Positions 1-10,113 are shown, numbered from the stretch's first letter. The stretch is DNA of 64,000 nucleotides from Alkalinema sp. FACHB-956 (GCF_014697025.1 NZ_JACJRC010000013.1:91345-155344), one strand, 5' to 3'. Made by a program: numbers and translations. The notes: generated by a model from the letters alone, not told the origin.

Positions 1-1554
1 ATGTATTAGACTGCTCAACTGTTGTGCAAATCCTGTGGAGTTTTTAAGTCGAAGGACTGAAAAACACACTTGAGAATATCTACAGGATGCATTTTCTCTA
101 GTACTCACTATCGCTCCAACTGACTTAAATCAATACTTACAACGGTGATGGCACAGGATTAGAACAAGGCTATGAAGTTTTTTCAATCTCCATAGAAAAT
201 CTGTCCTCACAGTGACCTCACAGTATGCAGTTTGATTTGGCACCAAAATCTTGATCGATGGGTTATCCAATTCAACTGAACTGAAAATATTCAATTCGGC
301 GCATGGGATATCTGCAATATCCCTTTTCAAAAGGACGATTAACTGAAATAGACTGAATAAGATAACACCATTTTGTATCCTAGAAGACAACAGGTTCCAT
401 CATGGTGAAAAAGACACAACATACATAGGATTGCTTTGGGATAGCTAATCTTGAAAGTTGTTTGACTCAAAAACTTCTGACGCAAAAACTTTCAACTCAA
501 CCAACAACTCAACCCATCATGACTCGCCATCCTGCAAATGTCTAAACACCAAAGTATCCAAACACCAAAGCATCCAAATACCAAAGCATCCAAACACGAA
601 TGACCGAATCTTGAAGACCCAAATTGAATGACCGAACCTTAGTCCCCCCAGCCCATCCAGCAATGAAAGTGTTTTATCAGCATCATGCTTTTTACTGAAT
701 TTCAGTAAAGCTCCTATTGTCACTGCTAGCTTAATAGTTTAAGTGGGAAAAAAGCAAGATCTCACCTTAGGAAGATGCTTCATAAAAAAAAGACAATCTT
801 TTTTAGACTTTCAGGGGAGGAATAAACCAGCCCAGCGGGATCAACTCTTTCTAAAAGCCTATATACCTTGATAGAGCAGTCTCAATCTCGTGATTGGGAA
901 AGAATTGATAGAAAATTCCCCCGAAGAATTTTATTTACTGGGACTTCAACATTCATCGGGTTTGTAAGCAAAGAGCGATATAAATTAATTTTTCTTAATA
1001 TTTTTTCAATTTGCGTTTTGCTTGACATTCCCACGTTGTAGGCTCAAATACTTTGCATGTTCACCTTTACAGGAACCCTATTCCCCTTCCAAAATCTTGA
1101 AACAATAGCGTTTGTTAGCCAGTCGTGTTTGTCAGCCAGTCGTGTTTGTCGATCGCGTTTGCTGGCCAATAGCATTTGCTAGTAGTATCTGCCCAAAAAC
1201 GATTTCCGTAGAAGAACACCTTTCTAAAATTAACCTGTGCTAACTAACCTGTGCTAACTAATATTATTAATTATTAACTAATATAGGCATTGCTAACTAA
1301 CACTATCAACTCACACTGCTAATTAAAAGAGGCGCTGCTAATTGTAAGGATAATTTTCCCAACTTAGCAACGCCCTATTGTGTATTTAACTGTCTTTAAT
1401 GAATTGAGGCATCAATGGAGTGAGGCATCAGTTCTCACTTGCATTTCCAGATCATGGGACATCGGTTTACCGATTCATTGGGTTACCGATTCATTGGCTT
1501 ACCGATTGATTGAGTTAACCCTATGCCAAGATACGCCTCAATACCTCAATACAT
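1..1554. other. gene-free region with low-complexity repeats
   Basis: I see no convincing gene here. The open frames present are short, show no recognisable motif, and partly translate simple repeats. The stretch holds several degenerate short repeats: CACCAAAG(T/C)ATCCAAA-type units near 540-600, GTGTTTGTCAGCCAGTC-type units near 1110-1165, and TAACTAA/TGCTAACTAA units near 1230-1320. It lies at the 3' side of the leftward phosphohexomutase gene. A remnant of a decayed gene cannot be excluded. Confidence 0.6.
1331..1374. repeat. imperfect inverted repeat
   Basis: GGCGCTGCTAA at 1331-1341 faces TTAGCAACGCC at 1364-1374, an 11-bp stem with one mismatch around a 22-base loop. No T-run follows on either strand, so it is not a typical intrinsic terminator. 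It could be a small interspersed repeat or the 3' end of the leftward phosphohexomutase transcript. Confidence 0.5.
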
Positions 1555-3015
1555 CTAGGCCGCACTGGCCCAGTCCTTAGCCCAGTTCAATGTCTTGTGC
1601 ACTTCGTCCAACGTAGCAGCCTCGCAGTACAAGCGCAGCACCGGCTCAGTGCCACTAAATCGAATTAATAGCCAACTATGATCTGCAAGCCGAAACTTGT
1701 AACCATCATCGGTTTGGCAGCTTGCAACTGCTTTGCCAGCGATCGTTTGTAAGGGAGAATTTTGCAACTGTGCTAGTAGGCGATCGCGCACATCCAAACT
1801 CGCTAAGGGTAAGTCAATGCGATCGTAGGCTGCATCAAATCCTGTTTTCTCCTGTAATTGACGATACAGGTCACTCAAATCACACCCGGTTTGTACCACC
1901 GTTTCCAGGACATACAAAGCTGAGAGCAGCGCATCCCGTTCAGGAATATGGTGTCCGTAGCCAATTCCGCCGGATTCTTCGCCCCCTAGCAGTGCTTGGG
2001 CTTCCAACATACGATCGGCAATGTATTTATACCCGATCGGCGTTTCAAACACCGGCAGGTTAAATAAGGCCGCCGCTCTGGGAATCAAGTCAGACCCGCT
2101 CACGGTTTTAACGACTTCCCCCGTTTTACCCTTACGGGTAGCCATATGTTCAATCAGGATAGGAATCAGCACCTGGGAGCTAAGAAATTTTCCCGCGCCA
2201 TCCACCGCAGCAATGCGATCGCAGTCTCCGTCAAAGACCAAGCCCACTTTAACGCCATTGGGAACCACATCGTCCCTTAATCGCTGCATCAAGGTCGTCA
2301 AATATTTCGGTAACGGTTCCGGCGCACCGCCCTCAAACAGCGGATCCCGATCGGAGTTGAGTTCCTCCACGTCAATCCCCAAAATCTGACTGACTCCCGT
2401 GGACGAAGCCCCATGCATCGCATCGACTAAGACCTTCAATTTGCCCTGCTGAATGGCCGATCGAATGGCCTCAATATCCACTAATTGTCGGAGTCCCTCA
2501 CAGTAGCCCGTCCAAGGGTTAAAAGATTGGAGGGTACCCGGTGTACTGGCGGGAGCGGGCTGGGAGCCTGCATTTAAGAGTGCTTCAATTTTCTGGGTCA
2601 CTTCCGGCGGCACCGATCCCCCAAAGGCACTTTTCACCTTCAGGCCAGAATAGCTACCGGGGTTGTGACTCGCGGTAATCACGATCGCCCCTAGGGCATT
2701 CATCTGCTTAGCAGCCCAGCTAAAGGCCGGGGTAGGGGCATAACATTCGGATAGCAAAACATCAAAGCCAATGGCTTGAACGGTATTTGCCACCGTTTCT
2801 GCAAATTGTTCTGACAGGAAGCGGCGATCGTACCCCACCACGACAGTATTACTACCCGTGGTTGGCCCGTAGACTTCCTTGAGGATTTGCGCTGCTAGAG
2901 GGGCCACCCGCGCCACCCGCTCAAACGTAAAGTCGGCGGCAATGACCCCGCGCCAACCGTCCGTTCCAAACTTAATGGGGTGGATCGTTGGGACATTTAA
3001 GCCAGTTTGAGCCAT
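1555..3015 (-). CDS. phosphoglucomutase/phosphomannomutase family protein
   Basis: An alpha-D-phosphohexomutase of 486 residues that interconverts hexose 1- and 6-phosphates and feeds glycogen and cell-wall sugar synthesis in the cytosol. The N-terminal FGTDGWRG motif, the phosphoserine loop TASHNP (Ser116), the metal-binding DGDCDR loop, the sugar-binding GEESGG motif and the C-terminal phosphate-binding RFSGTEP motif are all present and in order. The length fits the compact bacterial PGM/PMM type. The start precedes VPTIHPIKFGTDGWRG, as expected for the family. Which sugar (glucose, mannose or glucosamine) is preferred cannot be read from the sequence. It lies 117 bases downstream of the co-directional pyruvate kinase gene, so the two may be co-transcribed in a central-carbon unit. 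Confidence 0.93.
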   Translation of the reverse strand: MAQTGLNVPTIHPIKFGTDGWRGVIAADFTFERVARVAPLAAQILKEVYGPTTGSNTVVVGYDRRFLSEQFAETVANTVQAIGFDVLLSECYAPTPAFSWAAKQMNALGAIVITASHNPGSYSGLKVKSAFGGSVPPEVTQKIEALLNAGSQPAPASTPGTLQSFNPWTGYCEGLRQLVDIEAIRSAIQQGKLKVLVDAMHGASSTGVSQILGIDVEELNSDRDPLFEGGAPEPLPKYLTTLMQRLRDDVVPNGVKVGLVFDGDCDRIAAVDGAGKFLSSQVLIPILIEHMATRKGKTGEVVKTVSGSDLIPRAAALFNLPVFETPIGYKYIADRMLEAQALLGGEESGGIGYGHHIPERDALLSALYVLETVVQTGCDLSDLYRQLQEKTGFDAAYDRIDLPLASLDVRDRLLAQLQNSPLQTIAGKAVASCQTDDGYKFRLADHSWLLIRFSGTEPVLRLYCEAATLDEVHKTLNWAKDWASAA

Positions 3016-3132
3016 AGGTCAGGAACCTCACAAATATACTTTTTTCAGATAATTCATGCACCTGAACTAGTGTATCCGTGAGGTCTGGGCTTCGGCTAGG
3101 GCTTGATAAACTCTTGACGGAGAGTTCTAGGC

Positions 3133-4905
3133 TTATTCTTCGCTCCCCTTGGCCGTATGGCCCAAGCCAGAATAAACCACGCCCTGTTGCATATCTAGGG
3201 TGACGATTTCCCCGTCCCGAATAACAGACGTGGCATCTTTGACCCCGACAATCACGGGAACACCCAGCCGCAGACCGATCGTAGCCGCATGGCCCGTCAC
3301 ATTGCCGTCTTCAATCACAACACCGCCTGCCCGCCGGATGGCATCCACGTAATTGGCAGACGTGCTAGAAGCAACCAGAATATCCCCGGCTTCAAAATGG
3401 GTGAGGGCTTTCTCGTTGTACATGATGCGGGCGCGTCCACTGACGGACTTTTCCCCGATCGCCACACCCTTGCCCCGCACTGCCGTCACCACTTCCACCT
3501 TAATTAAGTCTGTGGATCCGGCTACACCCTTCAGTGTTCCGGCGGTGAGCACGACGAGATCCCCCGCCGCCAACATACTGCGTTCTTGAGCTAAGTTAAT
3601 CGCAGCTTCAAAGGTTTCGGAGGTCGTATCTAGTTCCAGCATCAGCAAGGGTTTGACCCCCCAAACTAACTGCAACTGCCGCGCCACATCCATGTGGGGG
3701 GTAATAGCCAAAATGGGGGTTCTCGGGCGGAACTTGGAGACGTTCCGGGCCGTTGCTCCTGTTTTGGTCAAGGTCATGATAGCGGCGGCATTGAGTTGTT
3801 CTGCAATGCGTCCCACCGCCTTACTGATGGCATTAGTAATGGACTTGCCAGCATCTTCCTTGATCCGGTTGGCCTTTTCCCGTTCGGTGCGGATAGCAAT
3901 TTGCGCCATGGTGGCCACGGCTTCCACGGGATACTTCCCAACGGCGGTTTCGTTGGACAGCATGACGGCATCGGTGCCATCCAAAATTGCGTTGGCGATA
4001 TCCGAAACCTCTGCTCGGGTAGGCCGGGGATTGTTCACCATGCTGTCCAGCATTTGGGTGGCGGTGATGATGGGAATCCCTAGGCGATTAGCGGTGGCAA
4101 TCAGGCGTTTTTGCAGAATTGGCACATCTTCGGCGGGTAGTTCTACCCCCAGGTCTCCCCGCGCCACCATCACGCCATCGGACAGCGACAGAATTTCTTC
4201 CATCTGCTCGATCGCTTCGTGCTTCTCAATCTTGACAACCACGGGGGTACTTTTTCCTGCGTTGGAGATCATTTCCTTGATCTCCTTCACATCTTCGGGG
4301 TTACGGACAAAGCTGAGGGCGACCCAGTCCACACCGTTGTCTAACCCGAACAGTAAATCCTTGCGATCCTTATCCGTCAGCGCCTTAATGGACAGGTATA
4401 CGCCGGGGAAGTTGACCCCTTTGCTGTTGGACAGGACACCGCCGACCACAACCCGGCAGTGCAATTCCCCTGCGGTCTTATCAATCCGTTCCACCGTCAT
4501 TTCGACTTTGCCATCATCCAATAGAATGGTGGCCCCTTCTGGCACTTCCTCGGCCAAGGGTTCATAGGTGATGGAACTCATGGCTTGAGTGCCGGGGATT
4601 TGTTTGCTCGTCAAGATGAAGGGATCCCCTTTTTTGAGGGTGATGGATCCGTCTTCAAATTTACCCAGGCGAATCTTGGGGCCTTGTAAATCCTGCAAAA
4701 TCCCCACGGGATAGTTAAGTTCGTTGGAAACTTGGCGAATCACACGAATGCTGCGCAGATGGTCATCGTGGGTACCGTGGGAGAAGTTCAGCCGAAAGGT
4801 GGTCGCTCCGGCTTTGATCAACTCCCGTAGAACCTCCGGGCTGCTGGTAGCGGGGCCGATCGTCGCGACAATTTTGGTTCTACGGCGAGAAGGTTGGAAC
4901 GTCAT
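3133..4905 (-). CDS. pyk: pyruvate kinase with C-terminal PEP-utilizer domain
   Basis: Converts phosphoenolpyruvate and ADP to pyruvate and ATP, the last step of glycolysis. I start at the ATG at 4905 (MTFQPSRRRTKIVATIGPA), because the usual family N-terminus begins there; an upstream in-frame ATG at 5004 would add 33 atypical residues. The product is 590 residues. It has the KIVATIGPA start, the RLNFSHG motif, the catalytic-lysine region VVKIEKHEAIE, the MVARGDLGVE metal/substrate motif and ITATQMLDSM. The last 110 or so residues form a PEP-utilizing (PPDK-like swivelling) domain that keeps the GHA histidine. This long form occurs in Bacillus and many cyanobacteria. The role of the extra domain in pyruvate kinase is not settled. 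Confidence 0.95.
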   Translation of the reverse strand: MTFQPSRRRTKIVATIGPATSSPEVLRELIKAGATTFRLNFSHGTHDDHLRSIRVIRQVSNELNYPVGILQDLQGPKIRLGKFEDGSITLKKGDPFILTSKQIPGTQAMSSITYEPLAEEVPEGATILLDDGKVEMTVERIDKTAGELHCRVVVGGVLSNSKGVNFPGVYLSIKALTDKDRKDLLFGLDNGVDWVALSFVRNPEDVKEIKEMISNAGKSTPVVVKIEKHEAIEQMEEILSLSDGVMVARGDLGVELPAEDVPILQKRLIATANRLGIPIITATQMLDSMVNNPRPTRAEVSDIANAILDGTDAVMLSNETAVGKYPVEAVATMAQIAIRTEREKANRIKEDAGKSITNAISKAVGRIAEQLNAAAIMTLTKTGATARNVSKFRPRTPILAITPHMDVARQLQLVWGVKPLLMLELDTTSETFEAAINLAQERSMLAAGDLVVLTAGTLKGVAGSTDLIKVEVVTAVRGKGVAIGEKSVSGRARIMYNEKALTHFEAGDILVASSTSANYVDAIRRAGGVVIEDGNVTGHAATIGLRLGVPVIVGVKDATSVIRDGEIVTLDMQQGVVYSGLGHTAKGSEE

Positions 4906-4983
4906 GAACAAATACTCAACGACTGAACAGGTTCGATCGAATTTAGTGAAAGCATATGGGATAGTACCACGGAAGGGGAAACC

Positions 4984-5016
4984 AAAGAAAAAACCCTGCC
5001 CCAATCTGGGACAGGG
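4984..5016 (-). terminator. intrinsic terminator of the COP23 gene
   Basis: On the minus strand a stem of CCCTGTCCCA with TGGGGCAGGG (10 bp, one mismatch, 3-base loop; plus coordinates 4994-5003 and 5007-5016) is followed directly by a T-run (plus A-run at about 4986-4993). It lies between the COP23 gene and pyk, both leftward, and should insulate pyk from its upstream neighbour. Confidence 0.8.
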
Positions 5017-5156
5017 AACTCACCAACCTAGCTGCAAACCTGCGGCTACAGGAAGCTAAGAAGCTAAAAAATTGAGGCGCAAAGTTGAGGCGCAAAGTTG
5101 AGACTAAAAAATTGTTATGACGCCTCTAGAGACAACTTTCATGGATCCAATCACAA

Positions 5157-6080
5157 TTAACGGAAAATTCTAGGATTCAGTTTGAGCCCAGAACGGGGTT
5201 TTTTCGGCGCAGAGGTCGAGGGTTTCGCCGCTGGGGTCGGCAGATTGACGCCATTGCTGAGCTTGGCTCCGGTACCGCCATCGGCTTTATCCAAGAAAGG
5301 TCGCAGGTTGATGCCAGCATTCTTGGACGCTGGGGTAGCGTTGCCCGTGGCAGTCTCCGCAGTTTTACCCACACCGGGAATCCCCAATAGATCTCCCAGT
5401 TGGTTCAGGATATCGCCGCCATTCTTTTTGGATCCGTAGGTTAACACCCCTTGGGTCATTTCACCACTATCTGCGATCGCCAGATTTTGGAAAACGCGAT
5501 CGCGGGTCGCGATCGGATCCTGGCCATTGGGAACCGTCAGAACAATTCGGCAGGCCGGTACTTTCTCAGTGGTGACGCAGATGGTGTTATAGCCGTTTTC
5601 CACTGCCGTCATCATTTCCGTCAGGCCATCGGGGCGGTAGGACTCCAAGCGTCGCGCAATCTCAGCACAGCGGCGATCGCTGCTCCAGCCACCCCCCATC
5701 TGGCTCGGAACAGCCCAAGGAAACATTTTCGTAGGCTGACTTTCCGGCATGTAGACAACCGTTTGTTGGCCATTGAGGGTCTGGCAGGCAAACCGGACAC
5801 CCGTGAGGGGAATATTGGTGCTGGGCGTTGTGGCTGTGGGGGTAGTTGATGAGGGCGTGCTGCTGCTGGGGGTGGAAACCGTTTCCGTGGGCACAGTGAC
5901 ATCGCCCGTAGAGCGCAGGCTAGACCGAGGAGTCGTTTGCGCCTGCGCCATGCCACTGGTGAAGAGAAGCGTTGCGATCGCGGCACTGCTACCCCGTAGG
6001 AGTAACTGACCGAGGGCCAATTGACTGAGTCCTAACTGACTGAACCGGAAACCAGAGAGAAGTCGTGCCATGGGAGTCAA
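5157..6080 (-). CDS. COP23-domain protein, exported
   Basis: The middle of the protein, about residues 95-215 (VRFACQTLNGQQTVVYM, then CAEIARRL, INTICVT-like and CRIVLTVPNG segments), matches the COP23 family, named after a circadian oscillating membrane-associated protein of Cyanothece; its biochemical role is unknown. The N-terminus is a hydrophobic signal peptide ending in MAQAQ. After it comes a Ser/Thr/Pro-rich linker (about residues 60-92), and the C-terminus is basic and proline-rich (SAPKKPRSG). Four cysteines lie in the conserved domain, consistent with an exported disulfide-bonded fold. The start could also be the Met at codon 4. It stands alone: a terminator lies downstream, and the crtR gene is divergent about 600 bases upstream. 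Confidence 0.82.
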   Translation of the reverse strand: MTPMARLLSGFRFSQLGLSQLALGQLLLRGSSAAIATLLFTSGMAQAQTTPRSSLRSTGDVTVPTETVSTPSSSTPSSTTPTATTPSTNIPLTGVRFACQTLNGQQTVVYMPESQPTKMFPWAVPSQMGGGWSSDRRCAEIARRLESYRPDGLTEMMTAVENGYNTICVTTEKVPACRIVLTVPNGQDPIATRDRVFQNLAIADSGEMTQGVLTYGSKKNGGDILNQLGDLLGIPGVGKTAETATGNATPASKNAGINLRPFLDKADGGTGAKLSNGVNLPTPAAKPSTSAPKKPRSGLKLNPRIFR

Positions 6081-6686
6081 TCCTTAATCCAGAAAGGTGT
6101 GAGTTGCGAAGACAGTTTTGAACAGGTTTCAACAAACGATGGAAACTCAAGAGCACCAAGTGAGAGAAGTAATTGAGAGAAGTGATTGAGAGAAATCATC
6201 GAGACAAGTACTGTTCGATCTCAAGGCTTAGGAGTCAATGCTTGGGGGCATGAACTGGAGAAATTGGGTAACGTGTCTAACCCGTCTAACTACTGGCCTA
6301 AGACCCGAATCTTCCAGCAAAAGTTCCCAGCCACCCGTTCTCAGCCACCCGTTCTCAGCCATCCGTTCTCATGGACGCCCATTGATGCTGTATCTATATA
6401 GCTGTGTCGATGACAAGTATTTGATGTGTTCTAGTATTCCCTGGGTCTAGTAATCTCCTGACACCCACCGCTCTACACCAAGCAACCCAGGCCATTCCAC
6501 CCATGGCCATAGCTTGGAGGACGCAACAGAGCTTGCCCAAGCAACTGGGATAACGCCCAATCTGATAACGACAAACGTAGCAAACACAAGCGCTTTGATG
6601 AGAAAAACTTACTAGTCTTTACTTAACTTCATGACATTCCGTATCGTGTATACTACCCGAGGGTGTGAGAAAGGAGAGAAAGCCTG
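6081..6686. other. divergent intergenic region, COP23 gene / crtR
   Basis: No gene seen. It must hold both divergent promoters. A TATACT-like -10 candidate lies near 6645-6655, upstream of crtR, and GGAGAG serves as the crtR ribosome site. It also contains short tandem repeats: GAGAGAAGT-type units near 6160-6200 and a 14-base unit at 6323-6374. Confidence 0.6.
6323..6374. repeat. 14-bp tandem repeat, 3.5 copies
   Basis: The unit GTTCTCAGCCACCC is repeated at 6323-6336, 6337-6350 and 6351-6364, with a partial fourth copy. Copies differ by one or two bases. It is a cyanobacterial-type short tandem repeat with no known role here. Confidence 0.75.
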
Positions 6687-7685
6687 ATGGCGGCGGCAAA
6701 GCAGCCCCTAGCAGTTCCCCGCGAGCTAGTTGGTGCTCCCGGGCCGGGACAGTTCAATCCCAACTTATTTATGTTCATCGCTGCGGTGGCGATCGCCGCA
6801 TTTTCAACATGGGGACATTTTGAACTCCATTGGGCTAGCTGGATAACGTTTTGCCTCAACTTTTTAGCGTTGCATTTGGTGGGAACGGTTATCCATGATG
6901 CCTGCCATGGGGTTGCCCACCGGAGCAAGGTCGTTAATGCGATCCTAGGCCATGGCAGTGCGTTCCTATTGTGGTTTTCGTTTCCAGTGTTCACGCGGGT
7001 GCACATGCAGCACCATGCCAATGTGAATGACCCCGATAATGACCCCGATCATATCGTCTCCACCATGGGGCCTTTGTGGTTGATCAATGCCCGGTTCATG
7101 TACCACGAGGTTTACTTCTTTCAGCGGAAACTCTGGAAAAAGTTTGAGCTTTACGAGTGGATCCTGGCGCGATCGAGTGCGGTTCTCCTCCTTTGGCTGG
7201 CCTACCACTTTGGGTTTATCCACTACATTTTCAATTTCTGGTTTACCCCGTTGGCCTTGGTGGGTCTAGAACTCGGATTATTTTTTGATTATTTGCCCCA
7301 CCGTCCCTTTAAGGAGCGCGATCGCTGGCTCAATGCTCGGGTCTACCCCGGTCGCATCCTGAATTACCTCATTGGTGGGCAAAACTACCATCTCGTCCAC
7401 CACCTCTGGCCAGCAGTACCTTGGTACAACTACGAAAAGGTTTACTTTGCCATGAAGCCTTTGTTGGATGAAAAAGGCTGTCATCAAACCCTTGGCATCT
7501 TCACAGAGGATCCACTGCATTTCATCTATGATGTGTTCATTGGGATTCGTCGCCATCGTCGCCCTGCTGAGGCGGCTGTCGTGTCCCCCGTAGAACCACT
7601 GCTAGATGTGATGACTGATCCGGTTGAGCCCGAATCCGCTGAACCCGAATCCTTAATGGCATCAGAACCTGCTCAATCGCTCTAG
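6687..7685 (+). CDS. crtR: beta-carotene hydroxylase, fatty-acid desaturase fold
   Basis: A membrane di-iron hydroxylase of 332 residues that adds 3-hydroxyls to beta-carotene-type rings to make zeaxanthin and related xanthophylls in the thylakoid or plasma membrane. The histidine boxes are clear: HDACH (about residue 73), HMQHH (about 110) with HxxxxDPDNDPDH following, and HLVHH (about 235). Several hydrophobic segments flank them. The DPDNDPDH and NYHLVHHLWPAVPWY wording is typical of the cyanobacterial CrtR family rather than acyl-lipid desaturases. The C-terminal 40 residues are acidic and Pro/Glu-rich, an extension of unknown use. The start has a good GGAGAG ribosome site, and a strong terminator follows, so it is probably monocistronic. 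Confidence 0.9.
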   Translation: MAAAKQPLAVPRELVGAPGPGQFNPNLFMFIAAVAIAAFSTWGHFELHWASWITFCLNFLALHLVGTVIHDACHGVAHRSKVVNAILGHGSAFLLWFSFPVFTRVHMQHHANVNDPDNDPDHIVSTMGPLWLINARFMYHEVYFFQRKLWKKFELYEWILARSSAVLLLWLAYHFGFIHYIFNFWFTPLALVGLELGLFFDYLPHRPFKERDRWLNARVYPGRILNYLIGGQNYHLVHHLWPAVPWYNYEKVYFAMKPLLDEKGCHQTLGIFTEDPLHFIYDVFIGIRRHRRPAEAAVVSPVEPLLDVMTDPVEPESAEPESLMASEPAQSL

Positions 7686-7745
7686 TCCTCAATCCCTCTT
7701 GGCAAAGGATTGAGCTAGGTCAGATAGCAAATCCAACTTTTGATT

Positions 7746-7776
7746 AAGGCTTTCTCTTGGGGAGGAAGCCTTTTTT
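7746..7776 (+). terminator. intrinsic terminator of crtR
   Basis: An 11-bp stem (AAGGCTTTCTC with GAGGAAGCCTT, one G-T pair) and a short loop are followed by a run of T. It lies 60 bases after the crtR stop codon. Confidence 0.88.
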
Positions 7777-7860
7777 GATTTGGAACTTTTTGGGAGAGGG
7801 TTCCATTTCTAGGCAGACTGGAAAAGATGGTTTAGTCAGTTTTTCTTATCTGTGCGAGTT

Positions 7861-8799
7861 ATGGCTGTTGTTACTTCCAACGTGGCTACTTCAAATCCTC
7901 CCCCACTGAAATATGCCTATTTTCCCGGCTGTGTGGCCCAGGGAGCCTGTCGGGAACTCTACCAGTCCACAGCGCTATTGACCCAGGCATTGGGGATTGA
8001 GTTACTAGAGCTGAAAAAAGCTTCCTGTTGTGGCTCTGGCACCTTCAAAGAAGATTCCCAGTTGCTGGAGGATACCGTCAATGCGCGTAACATTGCCCTC
8101 GCGGAGGAATTAGGACTGCCTTTGCTGACCCATTGCAGTACCTGCCAGGGGGTGATTGGGCATGTGGATGATCGTCTCAAGCAAGCCCAGCAGTCAAACC
8201 CAGCTTATTTTGAGCAAGTCAATGGATTTCTCAAGAAAGAAGGGTGTTCTCCTTACCAAGGCACCAGCGCCGTCCGGCATTTACTCTGGGTCATGGTGGC
8301 GGACTATGGCGTTGAAGCTATCAAACAGCGAGTGAAACGCCAGCTGTCAGGGCTGAAATGTGCCGCGTTTTATGGCTGCTATCTTCTGCGGGGACAGGAC
8401 AACCCCTACGATGATCCAGTCAATCCAAAATCCATGGAAACCCTGTTTACAGCAGTTGGTGCGGATCCAATTTACTACTCAGGTCGAACGCAATGCTGTG
8501 GTTGGCCCATTTCTAGCTACGCCACGGAACAATCATTTCAAATGGCAGGCGGGCACTTACAGGCCGCGATCGCGTCGGGTGCTGATTGCATTGTTACGCC
8601 CTGCCCACTCTGTCACATGCAGTTAGACTCCCGCCAACCAGAAATTGAAAAGGTCACGGGACAGTCACTCAAACTGCCGATTTTGCACCTTCCCCAGTTG
8701 ATTGCCTTGGCCTTGGGGATTGCACCGCAGGATCTGGGCCTCGATCGGCATGTTGTCTCTACCCAACCAGTTTTGGATAAACTTGCGCGGCTTTCATAA
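7861..8799 (+). CDS. HdrB-like cysteine-rich (CCG domain) Fe-S protein
   Basis: Carries two cysteine-rich (CCG) domains of the heterodisulfide-reductase subunit B family. The first has FPGCVAQG, then SCCGSG and HCSTC; the second has FYGCYLL, then QCCGWP and TPCPLC. In HdrB such motifs bind unusual [4Fe-4S] clusters. In other bacteria the same fold acts as the SdhE-type subunit of succinate:quinone reductase. Cyanobacteria have no methanogenic cofactors, so a role with succinate dehydrogenase or another quinone-linked oxidoreductase is my inference. I prefer the ATG at 7861; a GTG at 7852 is also in frame. No redox partner gene lies next to it. Confidence 0.82.
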   Translation: MAVVTSNVATSNPPPLKYAYFPGCVAQGACRELYQSTALLTQALGIELLELKKASCCGSGTFKEDSQLLEDTVNARNIALAEELGLPLLTHCSTCQGVIGHVDDRLKQAQQSNPAYFEQVNGFLKKEGCSPYQGTSAVRHLLWVMVADYGVEAIKQRVKRQLSGLKCAAFYGCYLLRGQDNPYDDPVNPKSMETLFTAVGADPIYYSGRTQCCGWPISSYATEQSFQMAGGHLQAAIASGADCIVTPCPLCHMQLDSRQPEIEKVTGQSLKLPILHLPQLIALALGIAPQDLGLDRHVVSTQPVLDKLARLS

Positions 8800-8819
8800 C
8801 ACGGCTCTAATACAGCCCT

Positions 8820-8871
8820 AACAAGTTGCTGTAACAAGTTGCTGTAACAAGTTGCTGTAACAAGCGGCTGT
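8820..8871. repeat. 13-bp tandem repeat, 4 copies
   Basis: AACAAGTTGCTGT is repeated head to tail at 8820-8832, 8833-8845 and 8846-8858, with a diverged fourth copy (AACAAGCGGCTGT) at 8859-8871. It lies in the gap between the HdrB-like gene and psaC, about 230 bases before the psaC start. Confidence 0.85.
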
Positions 8872-9085
8872 AACAACCTGTCTCCAACGCTCCAGCAGCC
8901 CAGTCCCCCAATGCTTTCGGCAACTCAACAGTGCGGGGTCGTTCAGTTCAGTTATTACGTTCTGCAAAGTTTTGCAACCACTTCGCAGGCACAGGAAACG
9001 CCCTGGAGTACACTAGGCAATGATTCTGAGGTTTGGTAGATTTTTCTACGAAATCGACGGACTGCAGATATTGCAAACGCACTAA

Positions 9086-9349
<264 letters not shown>

Positions 9350-9395
9350 GAACATCTTATACGCAATTACTTTTCATTCATGTGGGTTCAACAGT

Positions 9396-9420
9396 GGGGC
9401 AAATCTTTGCCCCTTTTTTA
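9396..9420 (+). terminator. intrinsic terminator of psaC
   Basis: A perfect 8-bp stem, GGGGCAAA with TTTGCCCC (9396-9403 and 9406-9413), is followed by a run of T. It is placed correctly for psaC. Confidence 0.92.
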
Positions 9421-10113
9421 TTGCTTACTTGCGTAGGGCTTGTCTTCTTGAAGACCCTGACCTTGAAGATCCTGACAATGATTAGTTTTTCGTATTGATT
9501 CAAGCAAGTTGATAGAGGAAAGCCTAGTTTTTGGATCCTTACAGCTGGCTTAACCTCAGCATTAAGTGCGATCGCAAGTGTCGGTTCTTCCGTACATTTA
9601 CTAGATCTGATTCAGGGTAGATGCTTTTAGGTCTAGCTTGGGTTCTAGCTTTATCGTGAGTTCATATTGCTGGAAGACTGATTCCTAGGTATCTGTGCCG
9701 AAAGTAACACCCCTCTAGCCAGCATAAATTCATGGATAACCGGAGTTACGGCGACCAAGAGTTTATTCAAGCTTTACAGACGACTCAGTGGGAGTACGCT
9801 ACGATAACCACTATCAGGTGTTTTCAACGTCTAAAGATTCTAAAACTGCTCCGTTAGATTTGGTAGGTTGCATATTTCCCCAGATCTGAGAGCTAAGAGT
9901 TTTTACGATCTGCTGCCGTAGATTTTCAAGGCTGGTTTTCATTCTGGAATAAATTATCCAAGTTTTTCGGGATTAAACCTGGAAATACTGAAGCTATCAG
10001 TCTTGCGGCAGGTAATGAGTAAAGTTTACTGGTCTGATGTTGTGATCTTGAACTAACGGATCAACACATAGGCAGGGAATGGTTTTAGGGCTGTGAAGGA
10101 TGGGGTTATATAA
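9421..10113. other. long intergenic region before the WecG-type gene
   Basis: About 690 bases with no recognisable gene. A 41-codon frame at 9732-9857 (MDNRSYGDQEFIQALQ...) begins like a real protein but stops early and matches nothing I can name; it may be a remnant. The rest presumably holds the promoter and leader of the glycosyltransferase gene. Confidence 0.5.

Noticed and set aside
130..723. Two short leftward frames (86 and 68 residues)
   Set aside because: No motif, no ribosome site that I can defend, and the second translates a simple repeat (CACCAAAGCATCCAAA-type), so I treat the region as non-coding.
3653..4567. A 304-residue rightward frame opposite pyruvate kinase
   Set aside because: It is an antisense shadow of the well-conserved pyk gene, with low-complexity Ser/Ala/Thr content.
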